This document shows, piece by piece, positions 43,061 to 55,190 of a stretch of 64,000 nucleotides of DNA. The notes under the pieces were generated by a model. The model worked only from the letters and a program-made list of their open reading frames with translations, ran no database searches and was not told the DNA's origin. This stretch comes from G963675935 sp963823895 (GTDB lineage Bacteria; Planctomycetota; Planctomycetia; Pirellulales; Thermoguttaceae): NCBI GenBank assembly GCA_963823895.1, contig CAWGNG010000034.1, forward strand, positions 1 through 64,000, written 5' to 3'. The position numbers and the translations under genes are program-made. The number at the start of each line of letters is the position of its first letter. Within the stretch, counting starts at the first letter, position 1.

Positions 43061-43831
43061 CTACACTGCCCGTTTCCGCCGCCGCCAACCGATGGCAAGG
43101 CCGATGCCCCCGAGTAGCGACCAGATGACAATTGTGGCCGGTTCGGGGGTTATGCCGTTGTGTGGATTGTTTACGACTGTCCAAACCATCTGATTTTGTG
43201 CGTCGCCGTTGAGCTGCAATTGCGCGATCTCGATCCCGTCCTCGCAATTCAAGAAATTCTGCCAGTCGGTGGGGTTAGCGGTGACCTCGTGTTTGTAATC
43301 GGTGTACCAACCCGCAATCATAGGCGCAATGTAAGTAAGATAGTTGGAGTCGTTCATCCACCCCGAGTTGGCAAGCTCGTTAGTGCTGCCGTTCGTCAAC
43401 TGCTGCCAGATTCCCTCTTGGATCGCCCCCGCCTCGTAGTATCCAAGATGGTTGTGACCGTCAATATAGACGTTGCTCTCCGCGTATTCGTAATAAATCC
43501 ACTTGCCGAAGTCACCTAGAGAGTACTTAAGGTAGTTCTCGGTCGTCACCGCAGAGACAAAGTAAGCTGGGCCGTAACTCATAAGCGTCGTCGGGTCGGC
43601 ACAGAAGGTGTAGAGCGTCTGCGGATTGTTGTGACTATCGCGAATCGGATTCCCGCCGCTATCCGTAATCGTCATTCCGAATTCGCCGCCGGTTTCATCG
43701 TTATACACGTACTGCTGGGAACCAGCCGACATCACAACGTATTCGCCCGCGACGATGCTGACCGAAGCCCGGGCCCAGGTCGTGGCTGCCAATACAGCGA
43801 TAACCGCCAAAACACCTGCAAATCGTATCAT
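43061..43831 (-). CDS. PEP-CTERM sorted exported protein with thioester-domain-like fold region
   Basis: 256 residues from ATG 43831. Signal peptide MIRFAGVLAVIAVLAATTWA. The body contains LYTFCADPTTLMSYG and AGAIQEGIWQQLTNG, a pattern reminiscent of Cys/Gln thioester-like (TQXA) domains found in surface adhesins; this is a tentative reading. It ends with TPEPATIVIWSLLGGIGLAI, then GWRRRKRAV, the exosortase signal. Processing by the exosortase at 46724 is inferred. Confidence 0.85.
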   Translation of the reverse strand: MIRFAGVLAVIAVLAATTWARASVSIVAGEYVVMSAGSQQYVYNDETGGEFGMTITDSGGNPIRDSHNNPQTLYTFCADPTTLMSYGPAYFVSAVTTENYLKYSLGDFGKWIYYEYAESNVYIDGHNHLGYYEAGAIQEGIWQQLTNGSTNELANSGWMNDSNYLTYIAPMIAGWYTDYKHEVTANPTDWQNFLNCEDGIEIAQLQLNGDAQNQMVWTVVNNPHNGITPEPATIVIWSLLGGIGLAIGWRRRKRAV

Positions 43832-44086
43832 GATGGAATCCTGCGCCAATGGGTTAACGTGTTTTCACCCACCAATAGCCCGCCGAACGTGGGTTCCTGA
43901 CAAACTGGACAAGGAGTTCTTTGAGAATTAACTCTGCGGGGGTAAGGATGGCTGCGGCTCGTAACCACAATGGATAACGACCGCCAACCACTTAAGCGGG
44001 GTAACAATGGAGGAGGAACGAAGCGGAGACATTCCAGACACAGTGTTTAGTTATGGAGGTCTGCGAGACTTCCGCGGACGACCACT

Positions 44087-45955
<1,869 letters not shown>

Positions 45956-46723
45956 GGTTTCATGATCCTTTTCCAGGCTTAACGGCGTAAAAGAAGCCGC
46001 GTGTACGGTCGAGGCCGCTACTAAACGATAACTTGTGGTTCAGGCGGCTCGGCTGCCTGCGCAGGCCGGACCGCGGCGCCACCGAACACGAAGGATATTC
46101 CTGGACGATCGCAAAGTATAGCATTCCCGTCAGATTGGGGGAAGGCGAGGGCGCACAATAACGGATTTCGGGCCCCTAGCCGTTTGGCGGCCGACGGAAC
46201 GTCGATCGATGCGCTCGCCGCCGTGCCGGCGGCGACGGCAACGTTTGCCCATTTTGACCAGCGCCAATGACTGCGCCCGACGAGAAACCCGGGGGCGGGG
46301 CCCGATTTTCCGGCGAGATTCTCCGCTGCGCTTGGAATGATCCGACCTGCCCGCAAATCCGGCCGCGGCCGAAGAGGTTTGGTCCTTGACAATTCGGCGC
46401 AATTCGGTCAAAGTGAAAAGACCGAGGGGGATTAGTCTTCCTTGTATTCTCGCCGCGATGACGGCGGAGAACGAGGGAATTTGCTTCGCGGAGAGCCCTT
46501 TTCAATTGGACGCCCGATGCCGCTAAGAGGACACCTTGATGTCTTCTGTCAACACGACTGTTGCGAAACGGCCAAGCCGCCGGTCTTATTCCGGGTGCTG
46601 CAACGCCTGAGAAGCGTCGCAGCCGGCAGATTCGGAGCGAAAAGCGTGGAGAACGAGGTTTCGGCATACCCTTTGCTCTTATCGGCAGCCAGCGAACAGC
46701 ACGGTCATTCGACCCGGTGATGC
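45956..46723. other. 770-base divergent intergenic region between glmS and the exosortase gene
   Basis: It should contain two divergent promoters. Long open frames on the minus strand here are arginine/proline-rich and lack any domain or start signal. No palindrome family was found. No feature can be assigned with confidence. Confidence 0.4.
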
Positions 46724-47716
46724 ATGAGTATGGAATCCAAAAGAGATCGCACCTGGCAAGAGGATTTGCAGCAGTTCGTCCCGGGGCCCCAGGTGTTGTT
46801 GGCCGCGGTCGTGCTGGTCGGCTGTTTCATCTGGTTCTATTGGAGCTCTTTCGCCCTCTGTCGTCGCACGTGGGCGCAGGACGACTACCAGCACGGTCCC
46901 CTTGTTCCGCTGTTTTCGCTGTTCTTGTTGTGGTATCGCCGCAACTTGATTATCCCCTTCGCGGGGCGCGGAAGTATGTGGGGCCTGCCATTTCTGGCTC
47001 TTTGGGCGGTGATGCGATGGGCGTCCGTCTTTTTCAACTTTGGCAGCCTCCCCGAGTATTCGATGCTCCCGTTCTTCGCGGGTTTGGCGCTGTTTGTCGG
47101 CGGGTGGCAGGCCCTGCGGTGGAGTTGGCCGGCGATCTTTTTCCTACTGTTCATGCTTCCGCTGCCGGGCGACGCCCAGGGATTTTTCAGCCAGCAGTTG
47201 CAGTACGTCGCCACCAAGACCAGCGTCTACGTCATTCAAACCTTGGGAATTCCGGCCATGGCGGTCGGGCATAAGATCCAACTGACCGACAACCGGCAGT
47301 TGAACGTGGAGGATGCGTGCAGCGGTTTGCGGATGATGATGATGTTTGGGGCGATGTGCGTCGGCGTGGCGCTCGTGGTGCGAAAACCGTTGTGGGAGAA
47401 GCTGCTGATTGTCGCCAGCGCCATTCCAATCGCCGTGCTCGGCAACGTGATGAGAATTGTCGTGACCGCAATCGGCTCTGAAATAGTCCACCGCTATTTT
47501 ACGACTATGGATCCGGGGCAGGTTGTGAACACGATTCATGATTGGGCGGGTATTTTCATCGAAATGCCCACCGGAATGGTGCTGTTGTTCATCGAGTGGA
47601 CGCTGCTGTCGAAACTGTTGATCTCGCCGCTGTCGGAGCGGCCTTTGGTGATGGGCGAGTTGTTGTTCGAGGGGCCGGCGCCCGCCGCCCGACGAAACCC
47701 ACGGCAGGGCAAGTGA
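46724..47716 (+). CDS. xrt: exosortase
   Basis: 330 residues with about eight to nine membrane segments. Exosortases cleave PEP-CTERM tails and couple export to exopolysaccharide synthesis. The predicted triad is visible: Cys199 in VEDACSGLRMMMM, Arg244 in GNVMRIVV and His272 in NTIHDWAGIF. N-terminal DDYQHGPLVPLFSLFLLWYR is also typical. It heads the polysaccharide operon, followed by the Wzz/kinase and an EpsI-like gene, matching exosortase loci in planctomycetes and proteobacteria. The exact exosortase subtype (for example XrtU) would need a profile search. Confidence 0.92.
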   Translation: MSMESKRDRTWQEDLQQFVPGPQVLLAAVVLVGCFIWFYWSSFALCRRTWAQDDYQHGPLVPLFSLFLLWYRRNLIIPFAGRGSMWGLPFLALWAVMRWASVFFNFGSLPEYSMLPFFAGLALFVGGWQALRWSWPAIFFLLFMLPLPGDAQGFFSQQLQYVATKTSVYVIQTLGIPAMAVGHKIQLTDNRQLNVEDACSGLRMMMMFGAMCVGVALVVRKPLWEKLLIVASAIPIAVLGNVMRIVVTAIGSEIVHRYFTTMDPGQVVNTIHDWAGIFIEMPTGMVLLFIEWTLLSKLLISPLSERPLVMGELLFEGPAPAARRNPRQGK

Positions 47717-47796
47717 GCTTGAAGAGGCAAGACTGTGCAATAGATTGCCGGCGCAATCCCGTTTGCCGGCATCCTGACCTAGGAAGAGGATAAAGC

Positions 47797-50053
47797 ATGA
47801 GCATGGCTGACGACCGTTTGTCGTTACCGGATGAGACCGATTCGCAGTCGGGAGCGTTGCTCCCGGTCAACGCATTGCCGCACGGCAATGGAGAATGGGG
47901 CGGCCTCTCCGCCAAGGAACCGGCGGCCGGACCGGCAGCATCGGACCTGTCGACGTACTTCCATGCCATGCGGCGGCATTGGCTGCTGGCGCTGGGGATC
48001 GGCGTGCTTTGTGCGGCCATCGCCGGCCCCGCGGTCTTTTTTGCCATCGGCACGCGGTACACCGCCTATTCGGTTATCCGCCTCCAAATGCAGGAGAACC
48101 CGATCTTCCAAAAAGACATGCCCTTGATGGACCGCGATCGTTTTGATATTTACAAGAACAGCCAACAGGAAATGCTGCTCGCCAAGACGGTTCTCATGTC
48201 GGCGCTCCGCAAGCCCGAGGTAAAGGACATCCCCATCGTCCAGTACAAGACGCAATATAGCGATGTGGTCGAGTGGCTGGCGGGCAAGCTGTCGGTTTCG
48301 TTCCCGGGAAAGGCCGAGCTGATGATGGTCAGCATCAGCCTCGAAGATCCCAAGCAGGCCCAAGCCCTGGTGAAGGCCGTCGTCGATTCCTACATGAACG
48401 ACGTGGTCCTGAACGAACAAGAACGAAAGCAGCGGCGTTACGATGAACTGGACAGGATGTGCGGCGAAAAAGAGCAGGAGATGCGCAATAAACGGGAGGA
48501 ATTGAAGAACCTGGTTACTTCCGTCTCAGGTTCGGAAAGCCCCGAGTCGCTCAGCACAAAACAGCGGCTCGTTCTCGAAGAATTGCAGCTCTATCGCAGC
48601 GAACTGGTCAAGAGCCTGGGTGAGATCGGCAAGGCAAGGGGCGAGTTGGCCGCGCAAAACGCGCTGTTCAAGAACGTCGACACCGCCGAAGTCCCTGAGA
48701 TGGAAATCGACATGCTCGTGCAGACCGATCCGGTGGCCAAACAGCTCTTCGCCGAATTGGGTTGGAAGCAGATCGATAAGACCTACAACGAAGGCGCGGT
48801 CAAGAAGGGCGCCCACAACCCCTATGCCGAACGCTATGCCGAAGAAGTAGAACGACTGGATAATCAGTACAAACAGCGGGTCGACGCCCTGAGGCAAAAG
48901 GCCAAGGACAGGAAGAAGAGCTACATCCAAGCGGAGATTCTCCGGCTGGAGGCGTGGCTGCAACCTATGGAGAAACAGAAGGACGAACTGACCGCGAAGC
49001 TCAAGCAGAGGGAGGACGAGGCCAAGACCATCGGCCAGACGAGCGTCGATATTCAGATGATCCAGGCGCAACTCCGCAACAAGGAGCAAGTGCTGGCGAA
49101 TTTTATCAATGAACACGACAAGTTGGGGGCAGAAATCAAGTCCCCGCAGCGAATCTTTGTTACGGAACAGGCAGGCGAGCCGCTGATGCCGTCGAATACG
49201 CTGATGCGAATCGCGCTCACGATCCTCACGGTCTTGGCGAGCTTCTGTCTCCCTGTGGCTGCCATCGCCTTCTGGGATACCCGCACCCACCGCATCAACA
49301 CCGCAGCCGACGTCTCGCACGGGCTGCGGCTGCCCGTGATCGGCTCGATGCCGTTGGTTCCCTCCAGGGTGATTCGCCAGTTGGGCTCTCCCTCGCCGCG
49401 TCATCGGGCCTGGCACTTGCGGTTGACCGAATCGGTCGACGGCATCGCCGCCCGACTCCTGCGAAAGGCCGATATCGAACAGTCCCGCGTGATTATGGTC
49501 TCCAGCGCAACCGGCGGCGAAGGCAAGACCACGCTGGCCACTCAGTTGGCCCTTAGCCTCGCTCGAACCGGACGACGCACCGTTCTGGTCGATTTCGATC
49601 TGCGACGTCCCTCGTTCGACGAAATGTTCGGCGTGCCTCTCTCGCCGGGCGTCTCCGAGGTGCTGCGGCACGAAGCCGACGCCGCCGGGCTGGTGCATCC
49701 GGTCGCCGCCGACAATCTGGCCGTAGTCACCGCGGGCCGCTGGGACCGCCAAGCCTTGGCCTCCTTGTCCAACGGCTGCGTGGATTCCCTCTTCAAGCAA
49801 CTCCGCGAGGATTTTGACTTCGTGGTGGTCGACACCAGTCCGATTCTGCCCGTGGCCGACGCCCGTTTTGTCAGCCAGTACGTCGATGCGGTGGTTCTCT
49901 CGGTGTTCCGCGACGTCAGCGAAGCCCCGAAGATTCAGGCGGCTTGCGATATTCTGGCGGCGTTCGGCGCAAAGCGTCGAGGCCGTGGTCACCGGCCCGA
50001 CCAACGGCCTCTACGGCAGACATACGGAATACGAATCTCTGGTCTCCGCCTGA
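47797..50053 (+). pseudogene. Wzz-type chain-length/BY-kinase fusion, frameshift at 49971-49973
   Basis: Start ATG 47797 behind AGGAAGAGGA. Wzz part: transmembrane WLLALGIGVLCAAIAGPAVF (about 66-85), a long periplasmic coiled coil (about 200-450), second segment LMRIALTILTVLASFCLPVA. Cytoplasmic BY-kinase part: Walker A SATGGEGKTTLATQLA, A' VLVDFDLRRPSFDE and Walker B DFVVVDTSPILPVADA. Near the end one extra A (AAA at 49971-49973) shifts the frame. Removing it gives AAFGASVEAVVTGPTNGLYG and a stop at 50053 (about 751 residues). As written, the frame runs on to 50313, over the next gene. It controls polysaccharide chain length. Confidence 0.88.
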
Positions 50054-50068
50054 TAGCGAGCAACTTCG

Positions 50069-50821
50069 ATGATCAACGGCACTGCTGTGCGTATCGGTAT
50101 CGTGGCCGCCCTGATACTGTTCACCTTGTGGGGCGCCGGTCGCGTGAATGCGGTTCTGGACCCGCCGGGAACCGAAATGCCCGACTGGACTTTCCACGAC
50201 ATGCCCGTGCAATTCGGCGTCTGGCGCGGCATAGAAACCAAAATGGATCCAAGAACCGCCGTGCAAACCGGCGCCAAGCTCGACACGATCATCGAACGCA
50301 GCTACCACGATGACTCCACACCGGCACACGTCATCGGCATCCACGCCGCCATGTTCGACGATCCGGCGGCGGGCGTCATCCATAGCCCTTTGGTTTGCTA
50401 CGCTGCCGCAGGATGGAAAAGGCTCTCGGAAAAGCGCGGCTATCTGCAACTCCCCGTCGAGTTGACCAAGCTCCCCGACAAGCTGGTCGTTCCCGTTAGC
50501 ATCAGCACCTGGGAAGACGAAATCAACAGCAAGAAGGTCATGGTCGTCTACTGGTATCAGGTTGGCGAGCACTATCTCTTCGGAAGACTGGATTTGGGAA
50601 TCAAGATCCGCTGGGCGCTGGCAGGCAAGCCGAAATGGCCCGCCCTGATGAAAGTGATGATGGAAATACCGATCATCGAGGGGGATGATCCGCAATCGGC
50701 CGTCCTGAACTTCGCCCAGCAAGTCGCCGGATGGCTCAACCAGTCCTCGCGGCGAAATGGAAAAGGGATGCTGGGCGTCCAAGCCGGGGGCTCATCCGGC
50801 GCGGCATCGGCAAACCCGTAA
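50069..50821 (+). CDS. EpsI-like exosortase-associated protein
   Basis: 250 residues. One N-terminal membrane segment (VRIGIVAALILFTLWGAGRV) is followed by a periplasmic domain resembling EpsI: PPGTEMPDWTFHDMPVQFGV, SPLVCYAAAGWKRLSEKRGY, VVYWYQVGEHYLFGRLDLGI. In proteobacteria EpsI is fused to or follows the exosortase, and the order here agrees. It begins 15 bases after the repaired stop of the kinase gene. Precise role unknown; probably part of the exosortase-polysaccharide apparatus. Confidence 0.82.
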   Translation: MINGTAVRIGIVAALILFTLWGAGRVNAVLDPPGTEMPDWTFHDMPVQFGVWRGIETKMDPRTAVQTGAKLDTIIERSYHDDSTPAHVIGIHAAMFDDPAAGVIHSPLVCYAAAGWKRLSEKRGYLQLPVELTKLPDKLVVPVSISTWEDEINSKKVMVVYWYQVGEHYLFGRLDLGIKIRWALAGKPKWPALMKVMMEIPIIEGDDPQSAVLNFAQQVAGWLNQSSRRNGKGMLGVQAGGSSGAASANP

Positions 50822-50909
50822 GGGTGGTCGTAAAGTCGTGCCCGATAGACAATAATGGTTGTTTCAATTCTTCTCGTGGCCTCGTCGCAACTCCGATCGC
50901 AGAACATCC

Positions 50910-52940
50910 ATGAGCATTGCCAAACGAAGGAATCCCAGCAAATCCGCCCCTTTGAATAACGGGTCCGGCGCCCTGGTGGACGGAATCCGAGCCCGATCGT
51001 GGAACGACGTCTTCAGGTCGACGTTTCGCGACGGCTTCCACCGCCTGACGCGGCAATTCAGGACTCCGCGCGTTTGGCTGTTGGCGGCGGCGCACGCGGT
51101 GGTCTTTGCGGCGGCCTATTGGGTGGCATTATTGCTCGCATTTGATTTCGCGATGCACCCGAACGATCTGCGCGATTTCTACCGCACGGTGGGGTGGGTC
51201 GTCGGCGCTCAACTCCTGATCTTCGGACTGCTTGGACAATTCCACGGCTGGTGGCGCTATGTGACCTTCGCCGACCTGACGGCCGTGCTCAAGGCGTCGG
51301 TGTTGTCGGTGGTCGGGGTCGCCGTGCTAAAAGGCCTCCTATACCTGAAAATCCCTCGCAGCATGTTGGTCCTCGACGGCATGCTGCTAATCGGCATGTT
51401 GTGCGCCGTGCGGGCAAGTTGGCGGATGTTTCGCGAGGTGTTCCATCCGATGCTCAACAGCAAAGACTGCCGCTGGGCGCTGCTGGTCGGCACCGACCTC
51501 TCCAATGGAATTCTCGCGCACCAAATCCAGTCCCACTTCCGTCTGCCGTATCGCGTGCGCGGGTTTCTGTCGACCGAGGCATCCACCCACTTGGCCGCGA
51601 CGCACATAGGACAGATTCCGATCCTCGGCCCCTTGGAAAACGTCAGCCAAATCTCGGTCGCTTACGGCGTGACCGACGTGTTGGTGGTCGCCGGCACGCT
51701 GCCCGGCCCGCGGCTGCGAAAGCTCATGGAAGCTTGCGAGAACGAAAAGCTGAATCTGAAGATCATCCGTCCCCTCGAAGACCGGCTCGGCGGCGACAAC
51801 CACGTGCCCGTCCGCGACATCGAAATCAACGACCTCTTGGGCCGCGACCCGGTCTCGCTCGACACGGAGAACATCGACAAACTGCTGGAAGGGCGACGGG
51901 TGATGGTCACCGGCGCCGGCGGCAGCATCGGCTCGGAAATCTGCCGGCAGATCATGACCTTCCGGCCGCAGTCCTTGATTCTCGTCGGCCGCGGCGAAAA
52001 CCGCATCTTCGCCATCGACAGGGAACTCCGCGACCTGCACACGCCTACCACGATCTACGCCTGTATCGGAGACGTCACCAATCGCGAGCGGATGGAGCAG
52101 ATCTTCACCACCCATCGTCCCGAAGTGGTCTTCCACGCCGCCGCCCACAAGCACGTCCCCTTAATGGAAACCAACGTCGGCGAAGCGATCCGCAACAACG
52201 TCTTCGGCACGAAGTGCGTGGCCGATCTCGCCGATCGCTACGGCGTGCTGAGTTTCGTGCTGATCTCCACCGACAAGGCCGTTCACCCGTCGAGCGTCAT
52301 GGGGGCCACCAAGCAAATCGCCGAGCGCTACGTTCACACGCTCTCGCAGGAGTCGGCCACGCGCTTCACCGTCGTCCGCTTCGGCAACGTGCTCGGCTCG
52401 GCCGGCAGCGTCGTGCCCATCTTCCAGCAGCAAATCCGCGCCGGCGGACCGATCACCATCACCGATCCGCGGATGACGCGGTTCTTCATGACCATTCCCG
52501 AGGCGTCGCAGCTCGTCTTGCAGGCCGCCACCATGGGCGCCGGCGGCGAAATCTTCGTGCTGGAAATGGGAGAGCCCGTCAAGATCGTCGATCTCGCCCA
52601 CGATCTGATCCGCCTCTCCGGCCTGCCCGAGTACGCCATCGAGATCAACTTCACCGGCGTTCGCCCGGGCGAAAAACTATACGAAGAATTGTATTTCGAC
52701 AACGAAGAGACCCTGCCCACCTCGCATCCCAAGCTCCGCGCCGCCTACCATCGTCCCTACGCCCTGGCCGAGGTCCACCGCGCCATCGCACAACTCGAAC
52801 GAATCATGGGCGACCCCGAAGAACTGCTCCGCCGAAAACTGCGCGAGATCGTCCCCGAATTCACCTCGCCCTCGGGCCATGCCGACGAGAAGCAACCCGT
52901 TTTGACTGTGGAACACCAGGATGTGACTGTACGGGCGTGA
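50910..52940 (+). CDS. membrane-bound nucleotide-sugar dehydratase/epimerase (FlaA1/CapD/PglF type)
   Basis: 676 residues from ATG 50910. The N-terminal part has about four membrane segments (VWLLAAAHAVVFAAAYWVAL, GWVVGAQLLIFGLLGQFHGW, ASVLSVVGVAVLKGLLYLKI). A CoA-binding-like Rossmann region and then the SDR domain follow: VTGAGGSIGSEICRQI, CIGDVTNRERMEQIF, VFHAAAHKHVPLME, STDKAVHPSSVMGATKQIAE (Met replaces the usual Tyr of YxxxK, as in this subfamily), RFGNVLGSAGSVVPIF. It makes UDP-4-keto-6-deoxy sugars from UDP-GlcNAc. The DegT aminotransferase nearby is the natural next step. Confidence 0.92.
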   Translation: MSIAKRRNPSKSAPLNNGSGALVDGIRARSWNDVFRSTFRDGFHRLTRQFRTPRVWLLAAAHAVVFAAAYWVALLLAFDFAMHPNDLRDFYRTVGWVVGAQLLIFGLLGQFHGWWRYVTFADLTAVLKASVLSVVGVAVLKGLLYLKIPRSMLVLDGMLLIGMLCAVRASWRMFREVFHPMLNSKDCRWALLVGTDLSNGILAHQIQSHFRLPYRVRGFLSTEASTHLAATHIGQIPILGPLENVSQISVAYGVTDVLVVAGTLPGPRLRKLMEACENEKLNLKIIRPLEDRLGGDNHVPVRDIEINDLLGRDPVSLDTENIDKLLEGRRVMVTGAGGSIGSEICRQIMTFRPQSLILVGRGENRIFAIDRELRDLHTPTTIYACIGDVTNRERMEQIFTTHRPEVVFHAAAHKHVPLMETNVGEAIRNNVFGTKCVADLADRYGVLSFVLISTDKAVHPSSVMGATKQIAERYVHTLSQESATRFTVVRFGNVLGSAGSVVPIFQQQIRAGGPITITDPRMTRFFMTIPEASQLVLQAATMGAGGEIFVLEMGEPVKIVDLAHDLIRLSGLPEYAIEINFTGVRPGEKLYEELYFDNEETLPTSHPKLRAAYHRPYALAEVHRAIAQLERIMGDPEELLRRKLREIVPEFTSPSGHADEKQPVLTVEHQDVTVRA

Positions 52941-53097
52941 TTGCGGTCGGTCGGATGCGGTTTTTGTTCTCGGGAGCCGGCGGTTGTCTCATCCAGAATA
53001 TCTGCGACAATCGACACAACCCTCCTCACGACGCAAGTCCGTCGCTTGGCAAACCCGCGTTGCGATCGCAGTTGCACCGCCGCTCCTGCAATCGCAC

Positions 53098-53172
53098 GTT
53101 GGGGTGGCAGTTGCACTGCCATCCCCGGAGTCGCCGCCACGTTCGAGACGGCAGTGCAACTGCCGCCCCAAC
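53098..53172. repeat. family B palindrome, copy 4
   Basis: GTTGGGGTGGCAGTTGCACT then GCCATCCCC, a spacer of about 20 bases and an inverted copy ending CGCCCCAAC. It lies in the 727-base gap 52941-53667. Confidence 0.82.
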
Positions 53173-53528
53173 GCCGCGACTGCCACCCAACGGTATTGCA
53201 CCGCCAAACCGCCCCGGCGGTTAGCCCCGTAGCTCAACCTACCGGTGCAGAGAAAACAACCCTATACTGGTATATTGGCTGCTAAATGTGATACGATGTA
53301 GGGTTCCCTGTAACTGAGGATTCCCGGGAGTACGTCTCCCGCGGACATGGACCGAATCGGCACCGCGCAATGAGGCGCAGCATCGACAGCGAACAACCAC
53401 ATTTATGGGGGCAAATGCCACCCACGGGGACGGAGTTCGCGCCCAGCCCGCCCCTTCTGCTGTTGAACGGTTTGCGAGTCCTACGTAAACTGGCATGACT
53501 TCAATGACTAACCCGCATTTCTCACCCA

Positions 53529-53600
53529 GGTGGGGCAGACATTCCTGTCTGCCGCAAGAACGGGCGCACACTTGGCAGACAGGAATGTCTGCCCCACTGG
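53529..53600. repeat. family A palindrome, copy 6
   Basis: GGTGGGGCAGACATTCCTGT then CTGCC, a 20-base spacer and a nearly perfect inverted copy. With the family B copy it is the only structure seen in the 52941-53667 gap; text between them (53230-53500) has nothing recognised. Confidence 0.85.
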
Positions 53601-53667
53601 ATACGGTGTCACCCGCTCTCGCCGTGCGGCGGGACGTGCGACATAACCGTTCACACCGAATATCGAA

Positions 53668-54843
53668 ATGTCCCAACCAGTAAACGTCCCCCTGCTCGAC
53701 CTGAAAGCCCAATACGCCACGATCCGCGATGAAATCCGCGCGGCCGTTGACGGCGTCCTGGAAAGCCAGCAGTGCATTCTCGGCCCCGTCGTCGCCGATT
53801 GCGAAGCCAAACTGGCCGCGTATTGTCGCTGCCCCCACGCCGTTACCGTCTCGTCGGGCAGCGACGCCCTGCTGGTGAGCCTGATGGCTGAGGATATCGG
53901 GCAAGGCGACGAGGTGATTACCACGCCGTATACGTTCTTCGCCACCGCCGGCTCCATCGCCCGAGTCGGCGCCAAGCCGGTCTTCGTCGATATCCAGCCC
54001 GATACCTACAACATCGACCCCGCACAGATCGAAGCGAAGATCACCTCGCGCACCAAGGCGATCATGCCGGTCCACCTCTACGGCCAATGCGCCGACATGG
54101 ACCCGATCCTGGCGATCGCCGCCAAGCACGGCATCCCCGTCATCGAGGACGCCGCCCAGGCGATCGGGGCGGAATACAAGGGACGCCGCGCCGGCTCGCT
54201 GGGCCGCTACGGCTGCTTCAGCTTCTTCCCCTCGAAGAACCTCGGCGCCGCCGGCGACGGCGGGCTGGTCACCGCCGGCGACCCCGCCGTGGCCGACAAG
54301 CTCTTTGTCCTCCGCGAGCACGGCTCGAAGCCGCGATACTGCCACTCGTTGGTGGGCGGCAATTTCCGCTTCGACGCCCTGCAAGCCGCCGTCGTTACTG
54401 TCAAACTGAAATACCTCGACCGCTGGACCACCGGCCGGCAAGCGAACGCCGCCCGCTATCGCCGCCTCTTCGCGGCCGCGGGACTGTCGCTCCCCTCGCC
54501 CGCTGGCGGGAGAGGGGCCGGGGGTGAGGGCCCGGTGCGGTTGCCGCTCGAGATCCCCGGCAATCGCGACATTTACAATCAATTCATCATCCGCGTGCCG
54601 CGCCGCGACGAACTTCAGGCCCATCTAGTCCAAAACAAGATCGGCTGCGCGATTTACTATCCGATTCCATTGCATTTGCAGAAGTGCTTTGCCTATCTCG
54701 GCCACCGCGAGGGGGAGTTTCCCGAAAGCGAGCGGGCTGCCCGCGAAACGCTGGCCCTGCCCATTTACCCCGAGTTGTCCGACCAGCAGGCCGAGCGCGT
54801 GGTTGAACGCATCGGCGCGTTCTTGACGAAATCGAGTTCGTGA
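53668..54843 (+). CDS. DegT/DnrJ/EryC1/StrS sugar aminotransferase with an in-frame repeat
   Basis: 391 residues. PLP-dependent aminotransferase acting on nucleotide keto-sugars, the likely successor of the CapD-type enzyme. Signatures: VPLLDLKAQYATIRDEI, SSGSDALLVSLMA, HLYGQCADMDPILAIA, VIEDAAQAIGAEYKG and SFFPSKNLGAAGDGGLVTA with the PLP Lys. Residues about 275-288 (SLPSPAGGRGAGGEGP) come from a GC-rich palindromic repeat absent from typical family members, inserted before the PRNDIYNQFIIR-like final domain without breaking the frame. The stop overlaps the next gene by four bases (GTGA). Confidence 0.92.
   Translation: MSQPVNVPLLDLKAQYATIRDEIRAAVDGVLESQQCILGPVVADCEAKLAAYCRCPHAVTVSSGSDALLVSLMAEDIGQGDEVITTPYTFFATAGSIARVGAKPVFVDIQPDTYNIDPAQIEAKITSRTKAIMPVHLYGQCADMDPILAIAAKHGIPVIEDAAQAIGAEYKGRRAGSLGRYGCFSFFPSKNLGAAGDGGLVTAGDPAVADKLFVLREHGSKPRYCHSLVGGNFRFDALQAAVVTVKLKYLDRWTTGRQANAARYRRLFAAAGLSLPSPAGGRGAGGEGPVRLPLEIPGNRDIYNQFIIRVPRRDELQAHLVQNKIGCAIYYPIPLHLQKCFAYLGHREGEFPESERAARETLALPIYPELSDQQAERVVERIGAFLTKSSS
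54490..54530. repeat. family O palindrome inside the DegT gene
   Basis: CTCCCCTCGCCCGCTGGCGG followed by GAGAGGGGCCGGGGGTGAGG. CTCCCCTC pairs with GAGAGGGG-like text and CCCGC with GCGGG. The same string type is a widespread intergenic repeat in planctomycete genomes (recalled, not searched). Confidence 0.6.
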
Positions 54844-55190
54844 CGGTTGTTCCGTATCAACTTGGCGTCGAGCATCTCTCGCTGGAAAACGTGCGCGCCT
54901 GCCTGACGCCCGTGTTTCAGCGGTACGGCATTCTGAAAGCGATTGTTTTCGGCTCCGTCGCCCGCGGCGAGCCCTCGCCCCACAGCGATGTCGATTTGAT
55001 CCTGATTCAGCAAACGACGAGGCGATTTCTCGATCGATATGAAGGCATTTTGCTGGAATTGAACCAGGCGATTCCGCACGCGGCGGTCGAGGCGTTGATC
55101 TACACGCCCGAAGAAATGGAACGGATGCGGGAGCGGCGGTTCGTTGCCACCGCCCTGCGCGAGGGGAAGGTGATTTACGAGTCGGAGTGA
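54840..55190 (+). CDS. MNT-type minimal nucleotidyltransferase
   Basis: 116 residues. The GTG start at 54840 overlaps the DegT stop. The nucleotidyltransferase motif is intact: IVFGSVARGEPSPHSDVDLI, with GS and two Asp residues, and a later ALIYTPEEMERM. MNT proteins pair with HEPN proteins; in characterised systems the MNT partner adds AMP groups to the HEPN RNase and neutralises it. The HEPN gene overlaps its stop here. The pair sits in the polysaccharide operon without functional link. Confidence 0.88.
   Translation: MTVVPYQLGVEHLSLENVRACLTPVFQRYGILKAIVFGSVARGEPSPHSDVDLILIQQTTRRFLDRYEGILLELNQAIPHAAVEALIYTPEEMERMRERRFVATALREGKVIYESE

Noticed and set aside
44000..44060. Search for tRNA or a glmS ribozyme-like structure around glmS
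   Set aside because: No cloverleaf or ribozyme core could be recognised by eye; would need a covariance-model search.
46176..46667. 163-codon minus-strand frame in the glmS-exosortase gap
   Set aside because: Arg/Pro-rich, no Shine-Dalgarno, no recognisable domain; overlapping frames of similar quality on both strands.
48526..50004. 492-codon open frame on the minus strand
   Set aside because: Antisense to the Wzz/BY-kinase gene, which has clear Walker motifs on the plus strand.
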